Part shown: positions 1 to 8,420 of the stretch, one piece after another
How positions within the stretch are numbered: position 1 is the stretch's first letter
How the letters are laid out: every line of letters starts with the position of its first letter
Assembly (NCBI GenBank): GCA_934229385.1
Contig: CAKQDH010000003.1
Span: 1-64,000 of the forward strand
DNA: 64,000 nt
Source: an uncultured Oenococcus sp.
Lineage (GTDB): Bacteria; Bacillota; Bacilli; Lactobacillales; Lactobacillaceae
Direction: 5' to 3'
The notes under the pieces: generated by a model
The model's input: the letters and a program-made list of their open reading frames with translations, nothing else
What the model was told of the DNA's origin: nothing
The model's database searches: none
Program-made: the position numbers and the translations under genes

Positions 1-8
1 TTCAACTT

Positions 9-37
9 GACCTTTAGAAAGCGCTTTCCTAAAGGTC
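9..37. promoter_or_regulatory. Hairpin/palindrome with cre-like core (CcpA site or terminator)
   Basis: Nine-base arms GACCTTTAG (9-17) and CTAAAGGTC (29-37) are perfectly complementary, and between them lies AAAGCGCTTT, itself a palindrome. The centre GAAAGCGCTTTC closely resembles the CcpA catabolite-response element. The right arm is followed by ACTTTTATTA, so it could equally be a Rho-independent terminator of a gene left of the window. The sequence alone does not separate the two readings. Confidence 0.5.
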
Positions 38-517
38 ACTTTTATTATATAATGCATTAGTTTGGTTTGTCAAATAAGTAGTTAAATTTTAAAATAATTA
101 AAATTTTTATCTAAAAAATATTATGATATAAAATATATATTTTATAAAAAAACTTTAGATTTTTAATACTTTTTTAATAAAAATATCTTATTCAGTTGAT
201 AAATATTCTCTCCTATTATGGTGAACTTCATGACCAACTACCACGAATTAAATTTATGGCTTGTGAATTCTAATATCAAAATACATATTAGACAACTACA
301 ATTTATTTAGATAATCTGACTTCTAAATATATTCCTATGTCCTCAAAGTAACAAGGGCTATCAAAGGAAATAATTTGATTTTATCAAAGCATTTATCCTT
401 TAGCTAAAGCCATGAAATACCTGCTTAATTTTTTCATTAAATATAAATAATTAGCCTATCAAAATATAAAAAACATAAACACATATTAAAAATTAGAAAA
501 AAAGAAGAAAGCGATTA
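38..517. other. Intergenic region, possible decayed reading frame
   Basis: No intact gene is visible. Between about 200 and 440 one forward frame reads as protein-like stretches (for example around 205-260 and 300-350) broken by several in-frame stops, in DNA slightly less AT-rich than its surroundings. This could be an old pseudogene, but stops are no rarer than chance would give, so the evidence is weak. The region just before 518 is A-rich and carries a weak AGAAGA ribosome-binding site for the next gene. Confidence 0.3.
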
Positions 518-1804
518 ATGAAAAAATCACAAATACAAATTACATCACCACAAACAATTTCCAATCATCAGTCCAATATTCAAATAGCAAAAGATATTTC
601 AAGCAACTTGATAAGTTCTTTAAGTGGAAATATGTTTATCTTTGGTCTTGGTTTAATGCTTTTAAACCAAGTTCACTCAGCAATTAGTTTTGGTATTGAT
701 ATGGCCATAACGCCAATAATTAACATATTTTTTCTAGTCCCAGTTGGTAATACAGTTGACAAATACAAACATAAAAAAATTTTAATTATCAGCATACTGA
801 CTAGATTAATTTTTCTACTAATATTTGCCTTAACTATTAATCAATTTCTTGGTATTTTAAAATTAATTCCTGTGATTATTTTTGTTGCAATTAATGCTAT
901 TTCTGTAAATTTTATTAATACAAGTTATTCTGCTTCAATCCACGAACTAGTTAATGACAGTAAAATACAGAAATTAAGTTCTTTAAGCCAAGCCGCCATT
1001 TCTCTTTCCGCTATATTTGCACCCGTATTTGGCATTGCCTTATATGATGTACTAGGATTTGAAGTATTTGTTATTACCGAAATATTTTCTACAATAATTT
1101 CTTTTTTTATAATGCTATCTATGCATTTCCATTATGAAAAGAACAATAAAAAAAAATCGCTTAAAAAAAAGAAAATTATTACTCAATGGGAAAAATTTAA
1201 ACAGGGACTGAACTACATATATAAACATTTATTAATTAAAACTATTATTTTTGTGGGAACGATAATTAACTTATTAGCACCTGCTTTCATCGTAGGAATG
1301 CCATTTACCATTACTAATCAATTACATGCAGGAAATGACCCCGTTGGGTGGATAGAAGCTGGCATTGGTATCGGCCTGTTAATTGGAAGCCTATATATGA
1401 ATATATTCTCTAAAGAAAAAAATTTTATTATAGAAATTTTTTTTTCATTATATTCTTTATCTGTAGGTTTATTTTTAATAGGAGTACTTTTTGCAACTAC
1501 CTATATCCCTAAGTTAATAAGTTTAATTGGCGCAATCATTTCTATACTTTTGGGTTTTTCTTTAGCTGTTTTAAATATTATAGTTCAAGTTAAATTACAA
1601 AAAACAGTTCCTACCAAAATTTTAGGACGCGTAATGTCAACCTATACTTCTTTAACAAACACTATGATGCCAGTAGGGGTCTTATTATTTACTTTTTTAT
1701 TTCAAAATTTAAAAAACGGTGCTTATATATTTATCGTTATTAGTATTTTTGCTTTAATTTTTTCTGCAATAATTTCCCCTAACCTTTATAAAATAATAAG
1801 ATAA
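518..1804 (+). CDS. MFS transporter, DHA3/macrolide-efflux-like
   Basis: A 428-residue, strongly hydrophobic protein with about 12 predicted membrane segments. The loop after the second segment (about residues 75-90) reads PVGNTVDKYKHKKI, the MFS motif-A pattern of a glycine and an acidic residue followed by basic residues. Length and overall pattern fit the DHA3 group, which includes MefA-like drug/proton antiporters of the plasma membrane. The substrate cannot be told. The N-terminus is a hydrophilic stretch of about 30 residues before the first helix. The gene stands alone: the next gene is 178 bases away and unrelated. The start is chosen for the ATG after AGAAGA; the ribosome-binding site is weak. 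Confidence 0.8.
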   Translation: MKKSQIQITSPQTISNHQSNIQIAKDISSNLISSLSGNMFIFGLGLMLLNQVHSAISFGIDMAITPIINIFFLVPVGNTVDKYKHKKILIISILTRLIFLLIFALTINQFLGILKLIPVIIFVAINAISVNFINTSYSASIHELVNDSKIQKLSSLSQAAISLSAIFAPVFGIALYDVLGFEVFVITEIFSTIISFFIMLSMHFHYEKNNKKKSLKKKKIITQWEKFKQGLNYIYKHLLIKTIIFVGTIINLLAPAFIVGMPFTITNQLHAGNDPVGWIEAGIGIGLLIGSLYMNIFSKEKNFIIEIFFSLYSLSVGLFLIGVLFATTYIPKLISLIGAIISILLGFSLAVLNIIVQVKLQKTVPTKILGRVMSTYTSLTNTMMPVGVLLFTFLFQNLKNGAYIFIVISIFALIFSAIISPNLYKIIR

Positions 1805-1982
1805 TATAATGAATTTTGTATAAATATAAAAATTAAAGACATCAATTATCATGTTATTTAATGTCTTAAATAAAAAATTTAATTTTTACTGGAACTAAAC
1901 TTTAATGCTTAATTTTTAAACAAATTTACATAAGAAATCTGATTTAAAAAAATAATATAATAAACGAGGAGTAAACAGATAA

Positions 1983-2465
1983 ATGAGTTCTAACAAAAAT
2001 TTATTTAGTATTTTTCAAAAAATAATTAAAAATAAAAGAAATGAGAAAATTCTTCCCATTTTTGAAAACGAAATACTCAAAGATGACCAAATAAAAAATT
2101 TTTTCTCTGATGTAAATAAATTAAATTTAAAAATAAGATCAAAATACGATTTCAAATCAGTTAAGGAAATCTCTCATATAAATAATGAAAACATCAAAAA
2201 ATATGAAGATAACCTAAAAAATAAAAATCATAATTCAATATTCAAACTTAAACCAAAAGATGACGCTTATTATTTAAATGAATTCCAAAAAAGGCTAAAA
2301 GAATATGTTTATTACAAACTTATTGTACTCAACTGGGATACATCAAAACAAATTTCTAATATCATTAAGTATTGGCTTCCAGAGTTAGTAGGTAGTATGG
2401 CTGGTTTAACTGAAAAAGAAAGAGAAAACCTTCTTATTAAAACTAAAGAGCAAATAAAAAAGTAA
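1983..2465 (+). CDS. Hypothetical protein, 160 aa
   Basis: I do not recognise this protein. It is soluble, highly charged (rich in Lys, Asn and Glu), has no signal peptide and no cysteines, and looks largely alpha-helical. The most structured part is the C-terminal half, with a Tyr/Trp-containing segment near residues 100-130 (EYVYYKL, NWDTSKQ) and a helix with ELVGSMAGLTEKE near the end. A good ribosome-binding site, CGAGGAG, lies about 11 bases before the ATG, which supports a real gene. The neighbours (MFS exporter, GC-richer island, OppA) give no functional hint. Confidence 0.6.
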   Translation: MSSNKNLFSIFQKIIKNKRNEKILPIFENEILKDDQIKNFFSDVNKLNLKIRSKYDFKSVKEISHINNENIKKYEDNLKNKNHNSIFKLKPKDDAYYLNEFQKRLKEYVYYKLIVLNWDTSKQISNIIKYWLPELVGSMAGLTEKERENLLIKTKEQIKK

Positions 2466-3034
2466 CATTAGTGAAATTATAAATAGTTTATGATAGAAAT
2501 AAGGGAAAAATCTCTTATATAAAAATTAATATCGTTAAATAAATTAGCAAACACACTAAAATATAGGAAAAACTACACTTTTCAAAATAGCAAAATTTTA
2601 GATTGAAGTTTTAATAAAAATCTACGATTAGAAAGTTTATATTTTAATATAGGAAAAACTTTGTTTTGTAGATCCTTTTTTAAGGCTATTTTTAAAAAAA
2701 TTGGTAACCTATAACTAGCAATTTCAAACAGTTTAGGCTTATCTCTAGGCAAAAGCCACGTCGCAGTGGCAGAAATGGCAGCCAGTCGCTTCCATAATAA
2801 AAAAATTAAATAGACAATTTTGATTTAAATTTAATTCCAAATTATTATTTATTATTTAACATTTTTTAATAACAAACTTTTTAACAAATATAGATGGCCA
2901 CTTAAACGATGATAAAAAAGTTAACATTTATTTAAGAAAACGAGGAAATCTTCCTATAATTAAAGCCAAATGAAGTTTACTGAATAGATTGTTTTTATAA
3001 TTAATCTTAATTTTAATTCTTAGGAGATCTATAA
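2466..3034. other. Intergenic island with decayed minus-strand reading frame
   Basis: This 569-base spacer holds a patch (about 2730-2805) clearly richer in G+C than its surroundings. It contains a small hairpin, GCCAC (2755-2759) with GTGGC (2766-2770). On the minus strand one frame stays open from about 2840 to 2585 (some 85 codons) without any ATG, GTG or TTG start; it reads in part LLWKRLAAISATATWLLP and DKPKLFEIASYRLP. The direct repeat ATATAGGAAAAACT occurs at 2561-2574 and 2647-2660. I read it as the remnant of a mobile or repeated element; I cannot name it. A TATAAT at 2955-2960 may be the -10 box for the next gene. Confidence 0.45.
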
Positions 3035-4699
3035 ATGGCTACTAGAAGAAAAAGAAAGTTTTCGAACGGTAAGATAATTTTAGTTATTGTGGTTGTTATT
3101 GCTATTATTGGAACGGTTATTTTTGGTTCTAATAGAGCTCAAAAAAATAATTCAAAAATTTTAAAAGAGCCATTAGCCGCGGATATAAATACTGAAGACC
3201 TGTCACAAATGACTGATACATACTCCTTTGAAGTAGCTGGAAACACTCAACAAGGTTTATTATCTCGAACTAAAAATGGTTCTCCTAAAGCCGGTTTAGC
3301 TAAATCTTGGAATCATAGTCCTAATGGCTTAACCTGGACATTTCATTTAAGGAAAAATCTTAAATGGTCTAACGGGGACCCTTTAACGGCAAACGATTTT
3401 GTCTATGCTTGGCGCCGGACAGTTAAACCCAAAACCGCTAGTCAGTATGCCTATATTTATTCGGGAATTAAAAATGCCGATGAAATAAACTCTGGGAAAA
3501 ACAAAGACTTAAATTCTTTAGGAATCAAAGCCCCCAATAAAAATACCGTCGTAGTTAATCTTTCTCATCCTATGCCCCAATTTGAAAATCTAATGTCTTT
3601 TCCAGTATTCTTTGCCCAGGACCAAAAACAAGTCTCTAAATGGGGTAAAAGCACGGGTACTTCTTCTAAAAAACAAGTTTATTCTGGTCCTTATAAATTT
3701 GTTGGCTGGAACGGTTCGAATAAAAACTTTAAACTGCGTCCTAATAAACACTACTGGGACAAAAAAGCCGTTAAAAATCAAGGAATAAACTACCAAGTTA
3801 TTACCGATCCCACAGCTTTAGTTTCTTCTTACAGAAAAGGTAATTTAGACCGAGCTGACCTAACTTCTCCGGAACAAATTAAAAAATATCATAACAACAA
3901 AAATTATCGAAAAATAAAGGATGCTCGTACCGACTATATTGAATACAACCAAAATGGTAAGGTACCGGCTTTAAAGAACTTAAAGATTAGGCAAGCTCTA
4001 AACCTAGCCACAGATAGAAAAGGAATATCTAGAAATGTTACCAATAACCTTTATACTAAAGCTACTAGTATGACACCAGCTGGGCTTGCTAAAACTGCAT
4101 CAGGCCAGGATTTTGCCTCGGCTGCCTCCAAAGAAACAAATTACCATTATAATATAAGCCAGGCCAAAAAGCTCTTTACTCAAGGCATGAAAGAAGTAGG
4201 GCAAAAGAAATTAACCTTAACTATTGAAGCTTCTCAAGACGCTCCCACTTCTAAACCTACTTTAGATGCTATTCAACAAGATTGGGAAAAACTTCCTGGT
4301 TTAAATATAAAAGAACATTTTGTGCCTTTTAAACAACGACTTAAAGATGATACCAACCATAATTTTCAAGTAGTTTTATCAGGATGGGGCGCCGACTATG
4401 CCGAACCGCTTACTTATATCAATATGTTTATTACCAATGGCTCTAATAATGATGGCAGTTGGAGTAACAAAACTTATGATAATTTAATTAAAAAAGCTTC
4501 TGCTGGTTCTGACGCTTTAAGTGATGTTAAAAGGACAAATGATGAAATTCAAGCAGAAAAAATACTTTATCAGAAAGCAGCTATTAACCCTATTGATTGG
4601 CAAAATATAGGGCAACTAAGTAATCCTAACGCTAAAGATTTTGAACACTTTACTGCCGGCATTAGCTATTATTATTGGATGGCTAAAATAAAAAAATAG
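3035..4699 (+). CDS. Oligopeptide ABC transporter substrate-binding protein (OppA-like), orphan
   Basis: A 554-residue protein of the SBP_bac_5 family, which captures extracellular peptides for an ABC importer. The family pattern is clear: a TYSFEVAGNTQQGLLSR-like opening, TWTFHLRKNLKWSNGDPL near residues 96-115, and an ADYAEPLTYINMF segment in the C-terminal lobe. Residues 13-31 form one hydrophobic helix, but no cysteine follows it and none is seen in the protein, so the usual lipoprotein anchor is absent and an uncleaved membrane anchor is likely. No oppBCDF genes are nearby. Its codon use looks richer in G+C (GCC, GGC, GAC) than the flanking genes, suggesting recent acquisition. Ribosome-binding site TAGGAG precedes the ATG. 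Confidence 0.85.
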   Translation: MATRRKRKFSNGKIILVIVVVIAIIGTVIFGSNRAQKNNSKILKEPLAADINTEDLSQMTDTYSFEVAGNTQQGLLSRTKNGSPKAGLAKSWNHSPNGLTWTFHLRKNLKWSNGDPLTANDFVYAWRRTVKPKTASQYAYIYSGIKNADEINSGKNKDLNSLGIKAPNKNTVVVNLSHPMPQFENLMSFPVFFAQDQKQVSKWGKSTGTSSKKQVYSGPYKFVGWNGSNKNFKLRPNKHYWDKKAVKNQGINYQVITDPTALVSSYRKGNLDRADLTSPEQIKKYHNNKNYRKIKDARTDYIEYNQNGKVPALKNLKIRQALNLATDRKGISRNVTNNLYTKATSMTPAGLAKTASGQDFASAASKETNYHYNISQAKKLFTQGMKEVGQKKLTLTIEASQDAPTSKPTLDAIQQDWEKLPGLNIKEHFVPFKQRLKDDTNHNFQVVLSGWGADYAEPLTYINMFITNGSNNDGSWSNKTYDNLIKKASAGSDALSDVKRTNDEIQAEKILYQKAAINPIDWQNIGQLSNPNAKDFEHFTAGISYYYWMAKIKK

Positions 4700-4800
4700 G
4701 ATTCTTCCTGAGCTTTAACCGAAAAATAAATTACAAATAAAATTGGACTAACCCTTATAATTTAAAGTTTAAAGAAGTTTTTCATTAATTATAAATTTTT

Positions 4801-4846
4801 AAAGAATTAATTTATTTTTTATAGGTATAAAAATAAATTAGTTCTT
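4801..4846. terminator. Rho-independent terminator after the oppA-like gene
   Basis: A long AT-rich hairpin: arms 4801-4820 and 4827-4846 pair with one G-T mismatch around a six-base loop, with U-rich flanks on both strands. It sits about 100 bases after the oppA stop and before the SOS promoter of the next gene, so it probably insulates the two. Confidence 0.6.
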
Positions 4847-4992
4847 TTTAGTTTTTATTATTTAAAATTATTTAAAAATATTATTAAATTTAAAAATTAT
4901 TATAAAATAAAAGCTTATTTTATAATAAAAAAAGATTTAAAATTTTTTCAAATATACTTTTTTAATAAAAAAACATTATCTAATTTTTTCAC

Positions 4993-5021
4993 TTGTAAAT
5001 GCGAACGTTTGTTCGTATAAT
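4993..5021 (+). promoter_or_regulatory. LexA/SOS-controlled promoter of the umuC-like gene
   Basis: CGAACGTTTGTTCG at 5002-5015 is a perfect match to the gram-positive LexA (DinR) operator CGAAC-N4-GTTCG. It fills most of the 17-base spacer between a -35 box TTGTAA (4993-4998) and a perfect -10 box TATAAT (5016-5021). LexA bound here would block RNA polymerase, so the downstream polymerase gene should be induced by DNA damage. Transcription would start near 5027-5029, only a few bases before the upstream TTG codon. Confidence 0.9.
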
Positions 5022-5030
5022 AAAAAATAG

Positions 5031-6352
5031 TTGCAGATAGAAATTATTAGTCAAATGAATTATAGTAATGAACCTCATGGAGTATTTTTTCTAATTGATA
5101 ATAAATCCTTTTATGCAAGTATTGAAAGTGTAGAATTCGGGCTAAATCCTCTTAAATCATGTTTAGTAGTTTTATCAGAAGAAAAAAATAGCGGTAGTGG
5201 CCTCATTTTAGCATCTTCACCTAAGGCAAAGGAGCTATTTAGTTTACATAATGTAAGTCGAAAACGTGACTTACCACAAAATAAAAATTTAATTGTAGTA
5301 CCTCCACGTATGAATTTATATATAAAAAGGAACTTACAAATTAACAATATTTTTAATCACTATACAACTAAAAATAATTGCTATCCCTATTCAATTGATG
5401 AAACTATCTTAGATATGACTAATTCATGGAGTCTACATAGAAGCAAACCATCTACAGTAGCTCGTAAAATCCAAAAGGAAATCCAACATAATTTAGGCTT
5501 GTATACCACGATTGGTATCGGTGAAAATCCTCTACAAGCTAAATTAGCACTTGATTTATTTGCTAAACATGATCAAAAATTTATAGCTAATTTAAATTAT
5601 CAAAATTTTACTAACAAAATTTGGCCGATTTCAGACATAACCAAAATTTGGAGTATTGGCAAAGCAACAGCTGCTAATTTAGCTAAATTAGATATTCATA
5701 CAATATATGAGCTTGCGCATACTAATCCTTATTTTTTAAAAAAAAATTAGGTATTATCGGAAGCCAATTGTTTGCTATTTCTTGGGGAATTGACAGAAGC
5801 CAACTCAATCACCTATTCAATCCAAAAACAAAAAGTTTAGGTAATTCTCAAGTTTTACCAAAAGATTATTTTGTAAAACAAAGAATCGAAGTTGTAATTA
5901 AAGAAATCACCGAACAAGTAGCAGCTCGTTTACGTAATCAACATTACCAAACTTCAGAAGTATCAATGACAATAGGATTTTCTTATAAAAAAATTAAAAA
6001 AAATGGTCATCATGGTTTTAATCACAGTATTAAAATTAAATCTACTAATGACACTACCATTTTAATAAAAAATTCAATAAAGTTATTTAACCACTACTGG
6101 AAAGGAGAAGCTGTCCGAAACATAACAGTTTATTTTAGTCGTTTAACCAAGGTAAACAATATACAATTAAATTTATTTCAAACATCAAAACAATTACATA
6201 AACAATACAAAATAAACCAAACATCCGATAAAATTAGAAAAGATTTTGGAAATGCAGCCATTTATAAAGCATACAGTTTATTAGAAGGATCAACTTTTAA
6301 ACAAAGAGCCAATTTAATAGGAGGACATAACGGGGGAAATAGTTTTATTTAA
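5031..6352 (+). pseudogene. Y-family DNA polymerase, UmuC-like, split by a -1 frameshift
   Basis: Two adjacent frames together make one UmuC-like translesion polymerase of about 432-440 residues, the usual length. The first (5031-5750) carries the palm and fingers: FFLIDNKSFYASIESVE with the first metal-binding Asp, and the catalytic PYSIDET. The second (in frame from 5747 to 6352) carries the rest of the thumb and the little-finger domain. The break is at TTTTTTAAAAAAAAA (5732-5746), where T TTT TTA and A AAA AAA both fit the X-XXY-YYZ slippery rule in the right frame and a -1 slip restores the protein. It may be a plain frameshift mutation, transcriptional slippage on A9, or programmed frameshifting. 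The start is uncertain: TTG 5031 would be nearly leaderless; ATG 5055 lacks a clear ribosome-binding site. An SOS promoter precedes it. Confidence 0.85.
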
Positions 6353-6374
6353 TAAATAATATTGGATCGCTATT

Positions 6375-6743
6375 ATGTCAAGCAAGAACAAAGTAAATAA
6401 TTCTTTAATTCAACATTTTTTTAATTATGATTATCATGATAGGGATATGCTGAAATGGCAAGGCTTTTTCCTTAGTGATCATACAGCCGCTTTAAATAAA
6501 AAAAAGATTAAACCCTTAAAACTACGATCTCAACAAAATTTAAAATTCATTGATCAAAAACTTTTAATCGCCTGGAAAACACAAAATTTAGTAATTATCC
6601 AACTATCTTTTTTATTTAATAATTATCCTATAGAAATTTCGGGCTTAGTTAAAGGTTATTATGCAAAAAAAATTATTCTAAAGGAAAAAAATAAATATAA
6701 ATTAATTGACCTATTATATATTCAAAATGTTCAAAATATCTAA
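6375..6743 (+). CDS. YolD-like protein, partner of the UmuC-like polymerase
   Basis: A 122-residue protein directly downstream (22 bases) of the umuC-like gene. The segment DYHDRDMLKWQGFFLSDHT at about residues 20-38 is the hallmark of the YolD-like small proteins that follow umuC genes in Firmicutes (established association; molecular role little known). It has no membrane segment or signal peptide. The spacing suggests cotranscription from the SOS promoter at 4993-5021. The ribosome-binding site is weak (GGAT). The gene is intact although the polymerase reading frame before it is split, which argues that the locus has not decayed throughout. Confidence 0.7.
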   Translation: MSSKNKVNNSLIQHFFNYDYHDRDMLKWQGFFLSDHTAALNKKKIKPLKLRSQQNLKFIDQKLLIAWKTQNLVIIQLSFLFNNYPIEISGLVKGYYAKKIILKEKNKYKLIDLLYIQNVQNI

Positions 6744-7292
6744 TAAGTATTTCTGCTATAAAAAATTTTAATTAAAACTAAATAAAAATTAATCTAAATA
6801 CTTATAATTTAGCTAGAAAATAAACTAATATCAACTAAAGTCGAAATTTTTATAATTTTAAAAGAATTAAATATTTTAGAAAAATAATCATAAAAGGAAT
6901 AAAATAGATAAGTTAAGAAACCAAATAATCCTTATTTATTATCTCATTTTATTTTTTTAACTAACAATCAAAGCTAATTGAAGCTTAATTTAAATTAAAA
7001 TTAGGCGGATATTAAAATATTTTAGTTAAAAACCATTCTAGAACATGGTTAATAATGGTTAATATAAGATAATTATAGGCAAATTTATTTTTCCATAGTA
7101 ATTTAGAAACATAATAAATTTTAGTTATTATTAAATTTTTTAAATATACAATATATTTAAGGGACAGATTATATAAACAAATTATAACTATTAATAAATA
7201 AAAAGTTTTATTCAAACTACAAAACTACACTACATGTTTCTGATCTTAGTTAGAAATAATTAATATAATTAAAGAAAGTAGGAAATAAAAAT
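6744..7292. other. Intergenic region, no feature seen
   Basis: About 550 bases of AT-rich sequence between the YolD-like gene and degV. A 67-codon minus-strand frame at 7012-7215 is low-complexity, lacks a ribosome-binding site and is not believed. No clear terminator or structured RNA is visible. Confidence 0.5.
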
Positions 7293-8159
7293 ATGAAAAC
7301 CGCTGTTGTTACAGATTCTGCAGCAAATTTAGACCCAAAAGATATCAAAAAATACAATATTCATGTAGTTCCTATAACAGTTATTTTCGGCAAACAAACT
7401 TACCTAGAAAATATAGATATAACGGCCAACAAGTTTTATAAAAAATTAAAAACTGAAAAACAACTTCCTACTACTTCTCAAATTACTTTGGGACAAATGC
7501 AAAATATGTATAATTACCTTGCCAAAAAAGGATATGATTCAGTTATTAGTATTCATTTATCCTCTGGAATAACAACTTTTTTTGAAAATTTAAAGGCTTT
7601 TATTCCAAATATTAAAAATATTAAAATATATCCTTTTGATTCTAAAATCGCTTCTGTTGGAGAAGCTGATATGGCATTATTAGCAGCAAAATTAATAAAA
7701 CAAGGCAAAAAACCAAAAGAAATTATAAAGCAATTAAAAATCTTAAGAAAAACAATAAAAGTTTATCTGGTTGTAAATGATTTATCACATTTAGTTAGAA
7801 CAGGTAGATTATCTAATGCTTCGGCCTTCGTTGGAAATATTTTAAGAGTAAAACCAATACTCACATTCAAAGATGGAAAAATAGTTGTCATTCAAAAAGA
7901 AAGAACTACAAAAAGGGCTTATCAATTTATTAAAAGAAAATTTACTCAAGATTTTAGACAAGCTAACTACCCCCTTCGTATGGCAATTGTTAACGCTAAT
8001 AACCTTCCTTTACAAAAAAAATGGGTTCAGGATATACAACAAAATTTTCCTAAAACCCCCATTAATCAAAGTGAATTAGGTCCCGTAATTGGGGTTCACG
8101 TCGGCCCTGGAACAATGGCTGCATTATGGGACCGTGATTGGGCACAATGGCCTATATAA
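7293..8159 (+). CDS. DegV family protein (FakB-type fatty-acid-binding protein)
   Basis: A 288-residue DegV protein. The N-terminal TDSAANLDPKDIKKYNI and the following VVPITVIFG are the family's fatty-acid-binding strand and loop, and SIHLSSGITTFFEN near residues 90-103 is the second conserved patch. Proteins of this family (FakB) hold a fatty acid in the cytoplasm while FakA phosphorylates it for phospholipid synthesis. No fakA gene is close. The C-terminus ends with GPGTMAALWDRDW, matching the usual IGVHVGPG end of the family with a few extra residues. Ribosome-binding site TAGGAAA precedes the ATG. The gene is monocistronic, closed by the terminator at 8321-8358. Confidence 0.85.
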   Translation: MKTAVVTDSAANLDPKDIKKYNIHVVPITVIFGKQTYLENIDITANKFYKKLKTEKQLPTTSQITLGQMQNMYNYLAKKGYDSVISIHLSSGITTFFENLKAFIPNIKNIKIYPFDSKIASVGEADMALLAAKLIKQGKKPKEIIKQLKILRKTIKVYLVVNDLSHLVRTGRLSNASAFVGNILRVKPILTFKDGKIVVIQKERTTKRAYQFIKRKFTQDFRQANYPLRMAIVNANNLPLQKKWVQDIQQNFPKTPINQSELGPVIGVHVGPGTMAALWDRDWAQWPI

Positions 8160-8320
8160 TATCTAAACTAAAATTAAAATTTCTATAAACCATATTTAAA
8201 ATAAATTAATTACTTATAAAACAGTTTCTAATTAATATTTAATTTCTACAATATATGCTAAACATAAATAAGTTTTTCTAACGATTTATTAAAAATAATA
8301 TACATAAGTTTGCCAAAAAT

Positions 8321-8360
8321 AAAAAAACAGTAAATTAATTTAATAATTTACTGTTTTTTT
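8321..8360. terminator. Bidirectional terminator between degV and eno
   Basis: Complementary arms AAAACAGTAAATTA and TAATTTACTGTTTT, flanked by a run of A on the left and T on the right, form a hairpin that can end transcription from both converging genes. Confidence 0.75.
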
Positions 8361-8420
8361 CAAAATTAAAAATTCAAAATTAAAAACTTTCTAAGCCTCA
8401 ACATAAAAAATAATTTAATT

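Noticed and set aside
5111..5347. Minus-strand frame inside the umuC-like gene
   Set aside because: Shadow of the real gene on the other strand.
7012..7215. 67-codon minus-strand frame
   Set aside because: Low-complexity Ile/Leu/Tyr-rich translation typical of random AT-rich DNA, no ribosome-binding site.
7885..8079. Second forward frame inside degV
   Set aside because: Shadow frame; the DegV reading is continuous and conserved.
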